A stretch of DNA of 62,970 nucleotides, taken from the NCBI GenBank assembly GCA_905216095.1, contig CAJMSQ010000011.1, positions 1-62,970 of the forward strand, given 5' to 3'. This document shows, in pieces, positions 1 through 11,879 of the stretch (position 1 is its first letter; each line of letters starts with the position of its first letter). Both the position numbers and the translations under genes were made by a program. This stretch comes from an uncultured bacterium. Its GTDB lineage: Bacteria > Bacteroidota > Bacteroidia > Bacteroidales > Bacteroidaceae. The notes beneath the pieces are model-generated. The model had not been told where the DNA came from and did no database searches. It saw only the letters and a list, made by a program, of their open reading frames with translations.

Positions 1-530
1 AGCATGGAGCCTTCGGACAGCTGGAAGGCGTCGGCATTATATACAATGGTGTCCCCTTTCATGACCATCATCACCTTCGACGCCTTCACTTCCGCCTCTC
101 CCAGCATGTAGGCACTCTTCCGCATCATTACCGGATCGACGATGAATGGGCGGGGCGTAAATCGCTTGTTGTCGGGTATCCGTACCGTTGTTTCGGCCTG
201 TTCATACCCTTTCTTGCTGAACTGCAGCGTGTAGGTTCGGCCTTTGCGCACGCGGAAGTCGAAACAGATGTTCTTCATACCTTCCATCACGGCAGTGTTT
301 TTAGTTACGGTGGAATCTACAATGTTTCCCATCGCATCCAACAGGAGCACGCGCACTCCGGTGAGGTCTTCGCGTGTGAAAGAATTCTGTGCATTTCCAG
401 TTAGATACATGCTGTCCCGATAGGTCTCGGATTTTTGTGCCATGATGGGAAGGGCGGCTGATAAGGATAGTAATAAGATTAGAGCGGACAAAGCCGTCTT
501 TTTTAGTGCCGGATAATTGTAGGTTTTCAT
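1..530 (-). CDS. Outer-membrane beta-barrel protein, N-terminal part only
   Basis: The reading frame runs off the left edge, so only about 176 N-terminal residues are present. The chosen ATG is at 530 and opens a typical signal peptide (MKTYNYPALKKTALSALILL, then a hydrophobic run ending in PIMAQ). A carboxypeptidase-regulatory-like (immunoglobulin-type) segment follows, then the stretch VMMVMKGDTIVYNADAFQL. That stretch is typical of the plug-like region of Bacteroidota OMP beta-barrel family proteins related to TonB-dependent receptors. It lies 63 bases downstream of the next outer-membrane gene on the same strand, so the two are probably co-transcribed. The substrate is unknown. The barrel itself is outside the window. 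Confidence 0.75.
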   Translation of the reverse strand, partial: MKTYNYPALKKTALSALILLLSLSAALPIMAQKSETYRDSMYLTGNAQNSFTREDLTGVRVLLLDAMGNIVDSTVTKNTAVMEGMKNICFDFRVRKGRTYTLQFSKKGYEQAETTVRIPDNKRFTPRPFIVDPVMMRKSAYMLGEAEVKASKVMMVMKGDTIVYNADAFQLSEGSM

Positions 531-593
531 GGTATGATAATTATGGTTTGTCAAGGTAATTGTGATAGGCAGAGGAGACCGTACGAGATATTT

Positions 594-2729
594 CTACATG
601 AGTCCGCGTCCGGCAGCCTTTTCGTCATCGTATGTGGTCTGGTCGATGACTTCTTTTGTCTTTTTTCCTTTGTGCATCCTCCAGGTGATTCTTAGGAATA
701 GCATATTGTCGTAAGTACTTAGGTGCAGTCCCTGACTTGTTCTGTAGAATGGAGTTATGATTTCCTGTTTCTGACTGTGGCGGATACCGGTATGAATGGG
801 CGGCAGGTAAATGAATGAGACGGTGAGTCTTTTCTTGAATGCCTGCTTCTGTATGGAGAATTGCCACAAGTCCTGTCCGGTGTCGTGGAAGCCTTGCATG
901 TCCGGGATGCGTACCATGCCACGGTCATAGGTAGCAGTGAACATCAAGTTCTGTCCGGGGACATAGTATTGCAGTTCGGACGTCAGTCCCCAGGAAGTGG
1001 CTTTCCCTTTCATTGACGGTGCGTTCACTTTGTAATGGTTCAGCCGGAAGGCATTGTACCACGACCATCGTTCGCCGATGGCCCAGGTGTATTCCAAGGA
1101 ATAAATGTTCTGGAGCAACTTCGCGTTGGTGAAGGTGGAGATAAGTGTTCCGGATTGCTCCATACGGTAATACGGCTGTATGCTTTTGGGGGCGTAGCTG
1201 AAATAGGCCGCCAGTACCAGATTGTCCCAAAAAGAGAAAGTTGCCGTCAGTTCGTGGTTTTGAGAGAGCGGCCGCAGTCCGGGATTGCCTTGGAATACAG
1301 TGACGGAATCTTCCTGATGGGTTTCGGGGGCGAGCTGATATTGTTTGGGATATGAAGACCGTATCGTATAACCGATTTGGGCAGAGAAGATACCCTGCGG
1401 ATGGTAATTCAGCGAAATATCCGGCTGTAGTGCGGTATTTTCTTTCCCTTCCGCCTTTATGTATTCGCCTCCGATACCTATTTTCGTGGAGAAATCTTCC
1501 CGCCAATGCTTTGTAGCGTGGAAAAACAGACGAGACCGGAACGAATTCTGCCTTTCTTCCTTTCCGGTCCTTTCGTTGCGCGTCGTGTATCGGTTGAAAG
1601 TGTTGGCCGTGCCGAAGTCTATGAACCATTGCTGTGCGGACATGTGCTCTGCGGAAAGGTATTGTGAGACGTAATCCTTTCTGTGCCGGTAGTCGGATAA
1701 GGCCGGCGGATTGTTCCCCCACCGGTAAAAACGGTCGGGTGAACTTGCGAGGCGGTTGTAATTCAATCCCGCGTTCAACCGCCACTCCCGCGGCAACCGG
1801 CCATAATAGGAAAGGCTGCTTCTCCAGTCGTTCGACCGGTCGGACGTGCGTGACTCTTCCGTCATGTCTTCCTGTGTGCTGATATCATCCTTGCGGACTG
1901 TCTTCGTCAGCCGATAGAGAATGTCTTTCCGCTCACGCTGATGGGCATACGAGGAGTTGAACGAGAACCTGTGCCTGCTGTTGGGAGTGAAATCGAAACC
2001 GAAGCGGGCTGCGTGTGCCTGTGTGTAGTTATGTTCGTTGGGATTCCCGGACGAACCCGGTACAGTCTCGAGCGTTGTCTTGCCGAACAGTTCTTTCCTA
2101 TAATCCATCGGATAATTCCAGTGAATGTCTCCGAACGTATAACTGGTACTGATACTCCATTTCCGTGTGAGATATTGCAAGGCTGCCCGGGGCTGCTCAT
2201 TTACCAAGTGATTGTTTCCGTTGTTTTTGCCGGGTGAAACAATGGTGAAGTTCCTTATGTTCAGGTCCAGGCCCTTGTAGTCGTCCTTGAGGATAAGGTT
2301 GATGACATACTCTATGTCTTCTGCCTGATACCTTCCCGATGGAGAGTGGATGACTTCTATGCTTTTTATGCTGCCGGGAGGATAGGCGGCTACTTGTTCC
2401 TTGGTCTTGTCCATGCCATTGACCTGATAGGCTATTTTGGAACTGTTATGAACCTTCAGCCCCTCATCAAGTGCCTGATATCTGATGCCGGGCAACATAC
2501 CGATGAGTGACAATACGTCTTCGGCCTGTCTGACATCCTTGCTTCTGACCTGATACACGTCCCTATCTGCCTTCTTCGTCACCCGCGATGCGATGACGGC
2601 CGCTTCTTTCAGTTCGACGTTCTTAGTCGTGTCGGTCATACATGCGGTAATGGTATGTGGAACGGACACGTTACCCCTTGCCGGTAGTGGGGAAAGTACG
2701 ATGAATGTTAGGGCTAAAATGGTTTTCAT
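594..2729 (-). CDS. TonB-dependent receptor-like outer-membrane beta-barrel protein (OMP_b-brl_3 type)
   Basis: A protein of 711 residues with a signal peptide (MKTILALTFIVLSPLPARG). Residues about 40-150 resemble a TonB plug domain: VYQVRSKDVRQAEDVLSLIGMLPGI, then VNGMD, then IKSIEVIHSPSGRY and VINLILK. The rest alternates aromatic and polar residues as expected of a large beta-barrel and ends in a barrel-like ITWRMH segment. No SusD partner is adjacent, so it is not an obvious polysaccharide-utilisation pair. It sits upstream of a second barrel gene and has its own recognisable promoter with a repeated motif next to it. The ligand cannot be read from sequence. Confidence 0.82.
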   Translation of the reverse strand: MKTILALTFIVLSPLPARGNVSVPHTITACMTDTTKNVELKEAAVIASRVTKKADRDVYQVRSKDVRQAEDVLSLIGMLPGIRYQALDEGLKVHNSSKIAYQVNGMDKTKEQVAAYPPGSIKSIEVIHSPSGRYQAEDIEYVINLILKDDYKGLDLNIRNFTIVSPGKNNGNNHLVNEQPRAALQYLTRKWSISTSYTFGDIHWNYPMDYRKELFGKTTLETVPGSSGNPNEHNYTQAHAARFGFDFTPNSRHRFSFNSSYAHQRERKDILYRLTKTVRKDDISTQEDMTEESRTSDRSNDWRSSLSYYGRLPREWRLNAGLNYNRLASSPDRFYRWGNNPPALSDYRHRKDYVSQYLSAEHMSAQQWFIDFGTANTFNRYTTRNERTGKEERQNSFRSRLFFHATKHWREDFSTKIGIGGEYIKAEGKENTALQPDISLNYHPQGIFSAQIGYTIRSSYPKQYQLAPETHQEDSVTVFQGNPGLRPLSQNHELTATFSFWDNLVLAAYFSYAPKSIQPYYRMEQSGTLISTFTNAKLLQNIYSLEYTWAIGERWSWYNAFRLNHYKVNAPSMKGKATSWGLTSELQYYVPGQNLMFTATYDRGMVRIPDMQGFHDTGQDLWQFSIQKQAFKKRLTVSFIYLPPIHTGIRHSQKQEIITPFYRTSQGLHLSTYDNMLFLRITWRMHKGKKTKEVIDQTTYDDEKAAGRGLM

Positions 2730-2785
2730 GGTTATCGGATAGGCATGGATTTTCCTTATTTTCTAAAAAATATCATTTCGCTATA

Positions 2786-2817
2786 CAAAAGTACCGGTAT
2801 CGGGATTTACATCCAAA
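2786..2817 (-). promoter_or_regulatory. Bacteroidota-type promoter for the outer-membrane gene at 2729
   Basis: Read on the minus strand, TTTG (2817-2814) and TACTTTTG (2793-2786) are 20 bases apart, matching the -33/-7 consensus. The expected start point leaves a leader of about 50 bases before the ATG at 2729. Confidence 0.65.
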
Positions 2818-2824
2818 TAATATC

Positions 2825-2861
2825 TGTTGCAATGTGTTGCGCAGGTGTTGCAATGTGTTGC
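2825..2861. repeat. Two 16-bp direct repeats (candidate operator)
   Basis: TGTTGCAATGTGTTGC occurs at 2825-2840 and again at 2846-2861, a period of 21 bases or two helical turns. Each copy contains TGTTGC twice. The block ends 8 bases upstream of the -33 box of the outer-membrane gene, where an activator would bind. An inverted TGCAACAT lies near 2910. Confidence 0.55.
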
Positions 2862-3702
2862 ATGATAATGAACTGAAACTCGATAGTAACTGAGATAAAA
2901 GCCTATATATGTGCAACATGTCTGTCCGTGCTTGCTGTAACAGATTATATCTGAAGTAAATTCAACGAGCGGCGATGGTGTCCCTTTCTTAATATAAGGC
3001 AGGGACATCGCCTGGAAGCTATTCTGTACACTTTCTTATTTTTTTATTTTACAAATATACGAGATAAGCATTACTATACAAAACAAACATACATATATCA
3101 TGCTATGTATTAACAAAGCCACATTTCCTCTTATATTCTTTTTCGATGATAAATAACTGATTACCAACTAATAGTAATTTCATTCCTTTTAGGGCCGAGT
3201 TGAACGGCACCTGACCTGTTCCACCCTTTGCTGATTGAATGCTGAAACGATGAAAGAATCTATTTAGTTACAGAATATCTGCCTGTGCCCCAACATTTTC
3301 GGTCGATTAGTCGTGGCGTTGTGTATCGCACTGGCTATGAAAGCCTTAACTATCATAGGGATAGTTTTTCCTAAGATAGGGATAGTTTTTTCTATCCCTA
3401 TGATAGTTTTTCCTAAAATAGGGGTAGTTATTCCTTAAGAGACCAACAGGTAAAATCACATGCAATTTTATAGGACTTTTATCATTCCATACCTATATAT
3501 AAAAGTCCACAAATGGAACTTGTCTGTAGCAACTTCGACCGAACCGGTACGACACAGGTTTGTAACCATTGTCCATATCTACTTCCTTGTACCTTACAAA
3601 CGCACAAAACTCGAAGCACGAAAAAATAATTACGTTTATTTTTGTCAAGACAGGACGTTTGTCCCCGTATTTTCGTATTTTTGCGCAGACTTATCAAACG
3701 AC
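2862..3702. other. Long intergenic region without a convincing gene
   Basis: Together with the promoter and repeats just described, this forms a gap of about 970 bases between divergent genes. I find no protein with family features in either direction. It contains the inverted/direct repeat block at 3348-3440. A TATTTTTG (-7-like) at 3676-3683 probably serves the lipoprotein gene starting at 3703, although no -33 box is properly spaced. Confidence 0.5.
3348..3440. repeat. AT-rich direct and inverted repeat block
   Basis: AACTATCATAGGGATAG (3348-3364) is exactly complementary to CTATCCCTATGATAGTT (3392-3408), giving a 17-bp perfect stem. The same stretch also holds several direct copies of a GATAGTTTTTCCTA-like unit up to about 3435. 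The TAGTTTTTCCTA module recurs inside the dispersed elements at 28.0 and 47.1 kb. Confidence 0.6.
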
Positions 3703-4389
3703 ATGAAAAAGAACATACACATTCTCCTTTTGCTGGCAACGGCTCTCACTTGCCTTTTCACGGCCTGCGACGATGAAGACACATACGCCGACCGCCGTAA
3801 GAGGGAACGGGAACAAATCAATGCTTTCATCAAGAATGGAGCGCAGATAAAATCCGAAGAACTAAACGATTACATATTGAATGTTCCCGGAAACATCAAA
3901 GTAATTTCGGAGGCAGAGTTCTATGCCAACGACAGCACGACAGATGTGTCGAAGAACGAATACGTGCTCTTCGGCGGCTCGGGCGTATATATGCAGATTG
4001 TGCGGAAAGGCAACGGAAACAAACTCGAACACGGGCAGTCCGCCACCATCGTAACCCGATATACGGAATTCAACATCGCCCGCGACACGATTCAGAGCAC
4101 CAACCGTACTTTGGCCTACGAAACTTTTCCTGACATAATGACCTGTTCAAACAATTACGGGGTCTTCACGGCCAGCTTCCTGTCCGGTGTAATGAAGAGC
4201 CTGTACAACACGGCGTCAGTTCCCTCAGGATGGATTATCCCGCTAAGCTTCATCAACATCGGCCGTCAGGACACCGAAGAGGGAGTGGCGCTGGTCCGGC
4301 TCATCGTACCCAGCACGGAAGGACAAAACGACGCGCTGAACAACGTATATCCCTGTTTCTATGAAATCTCATACCAAAGAGGCAGATAG
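3703..4389 (+). CDS. DUF4827 family lipoprotein
   Basis: A protein of 228 residues. The start is placed at 3703 because it opens a lipoprotein signal peptide (MKKNIHILLLLATALTCLFTAC, with Cys22 as the acylated residue). A longer open frame upstream lacks such a signal and overlaps the promoter. The body contains FGGSGVYMQIVRKGNG and IIPLSFINIG, the pattern of the DUF4827 family, which resembles FKBP-like folds; I infer this from memory of the family. It is probably exported and anchored to a membrane. Its function is unknown. The gene precedes tRNA-Gly on the same strand. Confidence 0.75.
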   Translation: MKKNIHILLLLATALTCLFTACDDEDTYADRRKREREQINAFIKNGAQIKSEELNDYILNVPGNIKVISEAEFYANDSTTDVSKNEYVLFGGSGVYMQIVRKGNGNKLEHGQSATIVTRYTEFNIARDTIQSTNRTLAYETFPDIMTCSNNYGVFTASFLSGVMKSLYNTASVPSGWIIPLSFINIGRQDTEEGVALVRLIVPSTEGQNDALNNVYPCFYEISYQRGR

Positions 4390-4515
4390 GAAGATGCGGG
4401 GCAGTAACCGGTAAAACCGGTCTTCAAAAACATCCTTTTGCGGTTTATTTCAAAAAAAACGCCGGGAACGAACGTTTTTGAAAGAGAATTTACTATATTT
4501 GCATCCCAAACAAAT

Positions 4516-4588
4516 GCGGCAGTAGCTCAGTTGGTAGAGCATTGGCTTCCCAAGCCAAGGGTCGCGGGTTCGAGTCCCGTTTGCCGCT
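4516..4588 (+). tRNA. tRNA-Gly (anticodon CCC)
   Basis: A complete cloverleaf can be drawn: acceptor GCGGCAG/TTGCCGC (the last pair G-U), D-arm AGCTCAGTTGGTAGAGC, anticodon stem TTGGC/GCCAA enclosing TTCCCAA, and T-arm CGGGTTCGAGTCCCG. The discriminator base is T and no CCA is encoded. A TATATTTG -7 box lies at 4494-4501. The nhaD start codon follows 31 bases later, so the transcript may continue into it. Confidence 0.95.
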
Positions 4589-4619
4589 CTTTCTTCATAA
4601 AAAACAGGGGACGACAATC

Positions 4620-6020
4620 ATGGCTATATTCATCATACTTTCGATTCTGGCGATTGGTCTGATATTGATAGCCACCGAAAGTGTCAATAGAATGAACAAA
4701 GCCGCCGTCGCCATGTTTATCGGTGTACTTTGTTGGTTGTTATACATCGGTTACGGCACGTCGTTCGTTGTTTCGGAGCATCAAATAGAGTTTTTGTCTT
4801 TCCTATCGAACCGTCCTCCCAACTCCCACTCTGTCAAGGCTTTCATAGCAGGGTCAATCTTCCTGAAATACATAGTCAGCGCGGCAAACATCGTCCTGTT
4901 CCTATTAGGAACGATGAGCATAGTCGAGGTCCTCAACAACAACGGTTGCTTTGATTTCATGCAAGAATGGCTTCGCACACGAAATCCGCTCCGCTTCTTG
5001 TGGACGCTGACAGGACTTACCTTTATCATATCGGCCAATCTGGACAACCTGACAACCGTCTGTCTGATGCTGCCCGTCATGCACGCCATGGTAGCCGACG
5101 ACAAGTTGCGCATGGTATTCGGTTCGGTCATCGTACTGGCAGCCAACTGCGGAGGAGCATTCACAGTAATCGGAGATGTAACCAGCCTGGCGCTATGGAC
5201 TTCGGGGGTAGTCACGCCTACGAACTATTCCGCCCTTTTAGTCTTGCCGTGTCTGATTTCACTCCTCACCATCGTACTTCTTGTTTCACGAAGCCTTCCA
5301 CGACACCTCAGTCTGGTACAATCCGCCCCGCCCTACCGCGGCGACGATACCATACTGACACGCACGCAACGCTTGCTCCTGCTGTTGGTCGGCATCGGCG
5401 GTCTTTGGTTCATCCCTACATTCCATAGGATTACTCTCCTCCCCCCCTTCGTCGGTGCGCTTTGCGTACTTTCTTTACTTTGGATAGTAAACGAACTGTG
5501 CAACCGTTCTTTGCTCGGAAGCGACCAGATGATAAAGAAACGCCAGCCGATGGCCCTGCAATATGCCAACATACAGAACATTTTGTTCTTCATCGGAATA
5601 ACTCTCGCATTTGGCGCCATCAACGAAACGGGACTGCTGAACCGTTTCTTCGACTGGAGCGTTTCTAAACTGAATGACGTATATATTATCAGTTCGGGTA
5701 TGGGACTCCTGTCCGGCATTTTCAACAACATAACAATGACACTCGCCGGACTGTCCGTATTCTCGCAGGACATGATTCTGACCCACCCCGAACTGAAAGA
5801 GACTTTCGGACCGAACGGTATATTCTGGGCGTTGCTGAGCTACTCCTCCGCATTAGGAGGTTCCCTGTTATCCATCGGCACCATTGCAGGATTCTCACTG
5901 ATGCGTATGGAAGGCGTTACCCTGAGGTGGTACATCCGGCATTTCACAGGAAAAATTTTCCTCGGATGGCTTTCGGGCTTGGCCGTCTTTTATATTGCTG
6001 TAGAGTACTTATATCATTAA
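4620..6020 (+). CDS. nhaD: NhaD-type Na+/H+ antiporter
   Basis: A protein of 466 residues with about 11-12 hydrophobic segments throughout. Motifs typical of the ion-transporter superfamily branch containing NhaD are visible: [16 protein letters not shown] in the first half and the matching [16 protein letters not shown] in the second half, the paired re-entrant regions of this fold. It should exchange sodium for protons at the cytoplasmic membrane and regulate sodium and pH. The start at 4620 gives [17 protein letters not shown]; a longer frame would run through the tRNA and is rejected. The pfkA gene follows 13 bases downstream, suggesting co-transcription. Confidence 0.85.
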   Translation: MAIFIILSILAIGLILIATESVNRMNKAAVAMFIGVLCWLLYIGYGTSFVVSEHQIEFLSFLSNRPPNSHSVKAFIAGSIFLKYIVSAANIVLFLLGTMSIVEVLNNNGCFDFMQEWLRTRNPLRFLWTLTGLTFIISANLDNLTTVCLMLPVMHAMVADDKLRMVFGSVIVLAANCGGAFTVIGDVTSLALWTSGVVTPTNYSALLVLPCLISLLTIVLLVSRSLPRHLSLVQSAPPYRGDDTILTRTQRLLLLLVGIGGLWFIPTFHRITLLPPFVGALCVLSLLWIVNELCNRSLLGSDQMIKKRQPMALQYANIQNILFFIGITLAFGAINETGLLNRFFDWSVSKLNDVYIISSGMGLLSGIFNNITMTLAGLSVFSQDMILTHPELKETFGPNGIFWALLSYSSALGGSLLSIGTIAGFSLMRMEGVTLRWYIRHFTGKIFLGWLSGLAVFYIAVEYLYH

Positions 6021-6033
6021 AAAAGCAGATTGT

Positions 6034-7011
6034 ATGGGAAAGATTAGATGTATAGGTATACTGACTTCCGGCGGCGATGCTCCCGGCATGAACGCTGCCA
6101 TTCGTTCCGTTACACGCAGCGGAATCTGCAACAACTTCAAGGTCAAGGGCATCTACAGAGGTTTTGACGGACTGATAAAGGACGAAATCAAGACTTTCAC
6201 CACTGAAGACGTCAGCAATATCATACAAACGGGCGGCACCATCCTGCGTACAGCCCGCAGCAAAGAGTTCCTCACGCCCGAAGGACGCAAGAAGGCATAC
6301 GAAACCTTACAGAAAGAAGGTATAGACGCCCTTATCGTCATTGGTGGAAACGGCTCTCTGACGGGGGCCATGCGGTTGGCTGAGGAATATGACATACCCT
6401 GTATCGGACTTCCCGGAACAATCGACAACGACCTGTACGGAACGGACAGCACCATAGGTTATGACACGACGCTGAACACCATCACGCAGTGCATAGACAA
6501 GATACGCGACACGGCGACGTCGCACGAACGGATTTTCTTCGTCGAGGTCATGGGACGCGATGCAGGATTTCTCGCACAGAACAGTGCCATAGCCGCCGGC
6601 GCGGAGGCAGCCATCATTCCCGAAGACTCTACCGGAAGCGACCAACTCATCAAGTTCATGGAGCGCGGCATACGCAAAAGCAAGAAAAGCTGCATCGTCA
6701 TTGTCAGCGAAAGTCCCAAATGTGGCGCCATCTATTACGCGGACCGCGTCAATAAGGAATATCCGAACTTCGATGTCCGTGTTTCCATCCTCGGACATCT
6801 GCAGCGCGGCGGCTCACCGTCGGCACGCGACCGCATCCTGGCCAGCAGGGTCGGCGTAGGTGCCGTTCAGGCTCTCCTGCAAGGGCAGCGGAATGTCATG
6901 GTGGGGGTAAGGAACAATGAAATCGTCTATGTTCCTTTCATTGATGCCGTAAGCAAGCATAAGCCAATGGACAAACAGCTCATCAGGGTACTGGACGAAC
7001 TCTCCATCTGA
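6034..7011 (+). CDS. pfkA: 6-phosphofructokinase
   Basis: A protein of 325 residues, the usual length for bacterial PfkA, which phosphorylates fructose 6-phosphate in glycolysis. Visible motifs are the nucleotide loop [13 protein letters not shown] (residues 9-21), [11 protein letters not shown] with the catalytic aspartate, MGRDAGFLA, and [16 protein letters not shown]. The glycine after the GGN motif and the PGTIDND glycine match ATP-dependent enzymes rather than pyrophosphate-dependent ones. Unusually, the segment that reads GGDGS in Escherichia coli PfkA (Asp103) reads GGNGS here (Asn106). A second PfkA may exist elsewhere in the genome. A short hairpin (7016-7031) follows the stop. Confidence 0.9.
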   Translation: MGKIRCIGILTSGGDAPGMNAAIRSVTRSGICNNFKVKGIYRGFDGLIKDEIKTFTTEDVSNIIQTGGTILRTARSKEFLTPEGRKKAYETLQKEGIDALIVIGGNGSLTGAMRLAEEYDIPCIGLPGTIDNDLYGTDSTIGYDTTLNTITQCIDKIRDTATSHERIFFVEVMGRDAGFLAQNSAIAAGAEAAIIPEDSTGSDQLIKFMERGIRKSKKSCIVIVSESPKCGAIYYADRVNKEYPNFDVRVSILGHLQRGGSPSARDRILASRVGVGAVQALLQGQRNVMVGVRNNEIVYVPFIDAVSKHKPMDKQLIRVLDELSI

Positions 7012-7100
7012 CACATCCGGCACAAGCCGGACTTACCTTCAGACCCCCACCCCGGGAGTCTGCCGATTAATGCTCCGGAGAAGATTTTCACAACGGCCTA

Positions 7101-7130
7101 TTGGCAAACCACAAAAAAGAACTATCTTTG
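7101..7130 (+). promoter_or_regulatory. Promoter of the ATP synthase operon
   Basis: TTG (7101-7103), 19 bases, TATCTTTG (7123-7130): an excellent Bacteroidota housekeeping promoter. It is 27 bases upstream of the atpD start codon. Confidence 0.8.
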
Positions 7131-7153
7131 CGAAAAATAAATAAAAGACATAA

Positions 7154-8698
<1,545 letters not shown>

Positions 8699-8709
8699 AG
8701 AAAGCAGCA

Positions 8710-8970
8710 ATGGGCAATACAAAACAGGAAAAATTACACGTTGTAATCGTGTCACCCGAACGCACTCTTTATTCCGACAATGCCGAAAGCGTCATTGTTC
8801 CCGGAACAAAAGGACGCTTTGAGGTTCTCAAGGACCACGCGCCCATCATCTCCTCGCTACAAAAAGGAGACATAGTCGTAAAAGGTGAGCGGCAACAGAC
8901 ATTTTCTGTTAGCGGAGGCTTTATCGAGGTCTGCAACAACGAAGTTTCACTATGCATAGAAACCAACTAA
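8710..8970 (+). CDS. atpC: ATP synthase F1 subunit epsilon (short form)
   Basis: Only 86 residues. It contains the N-terminal beta-sandwich domain (LHVVIVSPERTLYSDNAESVIVPGTKG, then HAPIISSLQKGDI and FSVSGGFIEVCNNEV). The C-terminal helical hairpin that inhibits ATP hydrolysis in longer (about 135-residue) epsilon subunits is missing. Short forms are common in this phylum. The gene lies 11 bases after atpD, and its end overlaps the next gene by 19 bases. Confidence 0.93.
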   Translation: MGNTKQEKLHVVIVSPERTLYSDNAESVIVPGTKGRFEVLKDHAPIISSLQKGDIVVKGERQQTFSVSGGFIEVCNNEVSLCIETN

Positions 8971-9371
8971 GCGGGTCACGCATTCTCGTAACAAGCATTA
9001 AACAACTATTCAGGCTGATTCTGGTTTACATAACCTTAGGAGTCATCACCGGAATAATGGAATCCAATGTCACGCAAGGCGACAGTTCTGTCATACAGTA
9101 TGGCATCATCGGCATTGCACATGGGTTCATGCTCTTTACGTTCGGAGAACTGCTTTTGACAGAATACGTCCGACAAAGACATGCAGACTACCTGCTCTCT
9201 ATAATAATAGGAGCAAAAAGCCTTAGATTTCTCCTCACGTTATTTTCCATAATCGTGTACGGAATAATAAAAGGGCCGGAATTTGTTGTCTTCACGATAA
9301 ACGTCTGTCTGTTTTACATTGCAACATTGATCTATATAACCTCGCTCAATTTACTGAAGAACAAGCATTAA
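8952..9371 (+). CDS. Small membrane protein of the ATP synthase operon (AtpI-like position)
   Basis: A protein of 139 residues with about four hydrophobic segments (LFRLILVYITLGVITGI; YGIIGIAHGFMLFTFGELLL; FLLTLFSIIVYGII; FTINVCLFYIATLIYI). It overlaps atpC by 19 bases and precedes atpB. In other bacteria AtpI or a related protein, which helps c-ring assembly or ion supply, occupies this place. Sequence similarity to AtpI is not obvious to me, so the role is inferred from position only. Confidence 0.75.
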   Translation: MHRNQLSGSRILVTSIKQLFRLILVYITLGVITGIMESNVTQGDSSVIQYGIIGIAHGFMLFTFGELLLTEYVRQRHADYLLSIIIGAKSLRFLLTLFSIIVYGIIKGPEFVVFTINVCLFYIATLIYITSLNLLKNKH

Positions 9372-9383
9372 TTACATACCGAA

Positions 9384-10756
<1,373 letters not shown>

Positions 10757-10787
10757 GCCCGTCAATGGGTCCAAACCATTTCAGAAA

Positions 10788-11294
10788 ATGGAATCAATGA
10801 ACTTGCCAGCCATACTAACGCCCGACATCGGCCTCCTTTTCTGGATGCTGTTGGCCTTTCTTGTGGTCTTCTTTCTCTTGGCAAAGTTCGGTTTTCCCGC
10901 TATAGTCAATATGGTGGAAGAACGAAAGAACTTCATAGACGAAAGTCTTAGGTCGGCAAGGCAGGCCAACGAGCGGTTGGCCGGCATTGAGGCCGAAAGC
11001 AAGAAAATCCTGCAAGAAGCCCACGAGCAACAGGCTTCCATTCTCAAGGAAGCAATGGCTACTCGCGACACAATCATCAAGGAGGCCCAGAAAAAGGCCG
11101 AGGCTGAAGGAAGCAGACTGCTCGAAGAAGCAAGAATCCAAATTCAAGCCGAGAAAGAGAACGCGGTACGCGACATTCGAAACCATGTTGCCGAACTTTC
11201 CATTCAGATTGCTGAAAAGCTCGTACGTAGACAACTCGACAGCGAACTGAAACAGGAAGCTTTCATCAACGATGTCCTTGACGAAATCAAATAA
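10788..11294 (+). CDS. atpF: ATP synthase F0 subunit b
   Basis: A protein of 168 residues. One membrane helix near the N terminus (IGLLFWMLLAFLVVFFLLAKFG) is followed by a long charged helix rich in Ala, Glu, Lys and Gln (ANERLAGIEAESKKILQEA and onwards). This is the peripheral stalk that holds F1 to subunit a. It is separated from atpE by 31 bases and followed by atpH after 21 bases. Confidence 0.95.
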   Translation: MESMNLPAILTPDIGLLFWMLLAFLVVFFLLAKFGFPAIVNMVEERKNFIDESLRSARQANERLAGIEAESKKILQEAHEQQASILKEAMATRDTIIKEAQKKAEAEGSRLLEEARIQIQAEKENAVRDIRNHVAELSIQIAEKLVRRQLDSELKQEAFINDVLDEIK

Positions 11295-11315
11295 AAACTT
11301 CAAGTTCCTTTGCTA

Positions 11316-11858
11316 ATGGATATAGGAATCATATCTTCGCGCTACGCCAAAGCCCTCTACCGTTTTGCAGGACAAAACAAGGAAGACGCACAGGTTTATG
11401 CCGAAATGCAATGTCTCGATACGAACTTCCGCAAGACGAGAGCCCTTTCCGCCGCTTTACTGTCTCCGGTGCTGTCCGACGAGCAAAAAAACAACTTGCT
11501 GCTCGCGGCCGCTTCTTGTGACGAGAAAGAAGTGTCGGAATCAACACGGCGTTTCCTTCATTTGATTGTCAAAAAGAAACGGGCCGACCTGTCATATTTC
11601 ATGGCAATGTCATATACATCCCTCTACGAAAGGGAAAAACATCTGACAACAGGAAGTCTGACTACGGCATGCCCTATATCCGAGCAACTCACTGCACGCA
11701 TAAAAGCATTGATTGAGACTCAAACAGGAAACGACGTACGCGTAGAAACAAAAATCCGGCCGGAGCTCGGCGGAGGCTTCATTCTGCAGTATGGAGATTT
11801 CCGCATGGATGCCAGTCTCTCGGGACAATTGAACCGTATGCGCCGCGAACTGAAATAA
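11316..11858 (+). CDS. atpH: ATP synthase F1 subunit delta
   Basis: A protein of 180 residues from the ATG at 11316 (MDIGIISSRYAKALYRFAGQ). A TTG six bases upstream could also start translation but adds only two residues. The OSCP/delta pattern is visible: an N-terminal helical domain, RFLHLIVKKKR, and the C-terminal VETKIRPELGGGFILQYGD. It links the peripheral stalk to the top of the alpha/beta hexamer. Confidence 0.94.
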   Translation: MDIGIISSRYAKALYRFAGQNKEDAQVYAEMQCLDTNFRKTRALSAALLSPVLSDEQKNNLLLAAASCDEKEVSESTRRFLHLIVKKKRADLSYFMAMSYTSLYEREKHLTTGSLTTACPISEQLTARIKALIETQTGNDVRVETKIRPELGGGFILQYGDFRMDASLSGQLNRMRRELK

Positions 11859-11879
11859 AACATATCTTGAATAAACATT

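Noticed and set aside
3348..3440. CRISPR array
   Set aside because: The repeats are short, irregular and partly inverted, with no unique spacers of constant length and no cas genes in the window.
4438..4662. Small plus-strand frame containing the tRNA-Gly sequence
   Set aside because: The product (AQLVEHWLPKPRVAGSSPV) is the well-known artefact of translating a tRNA gene.
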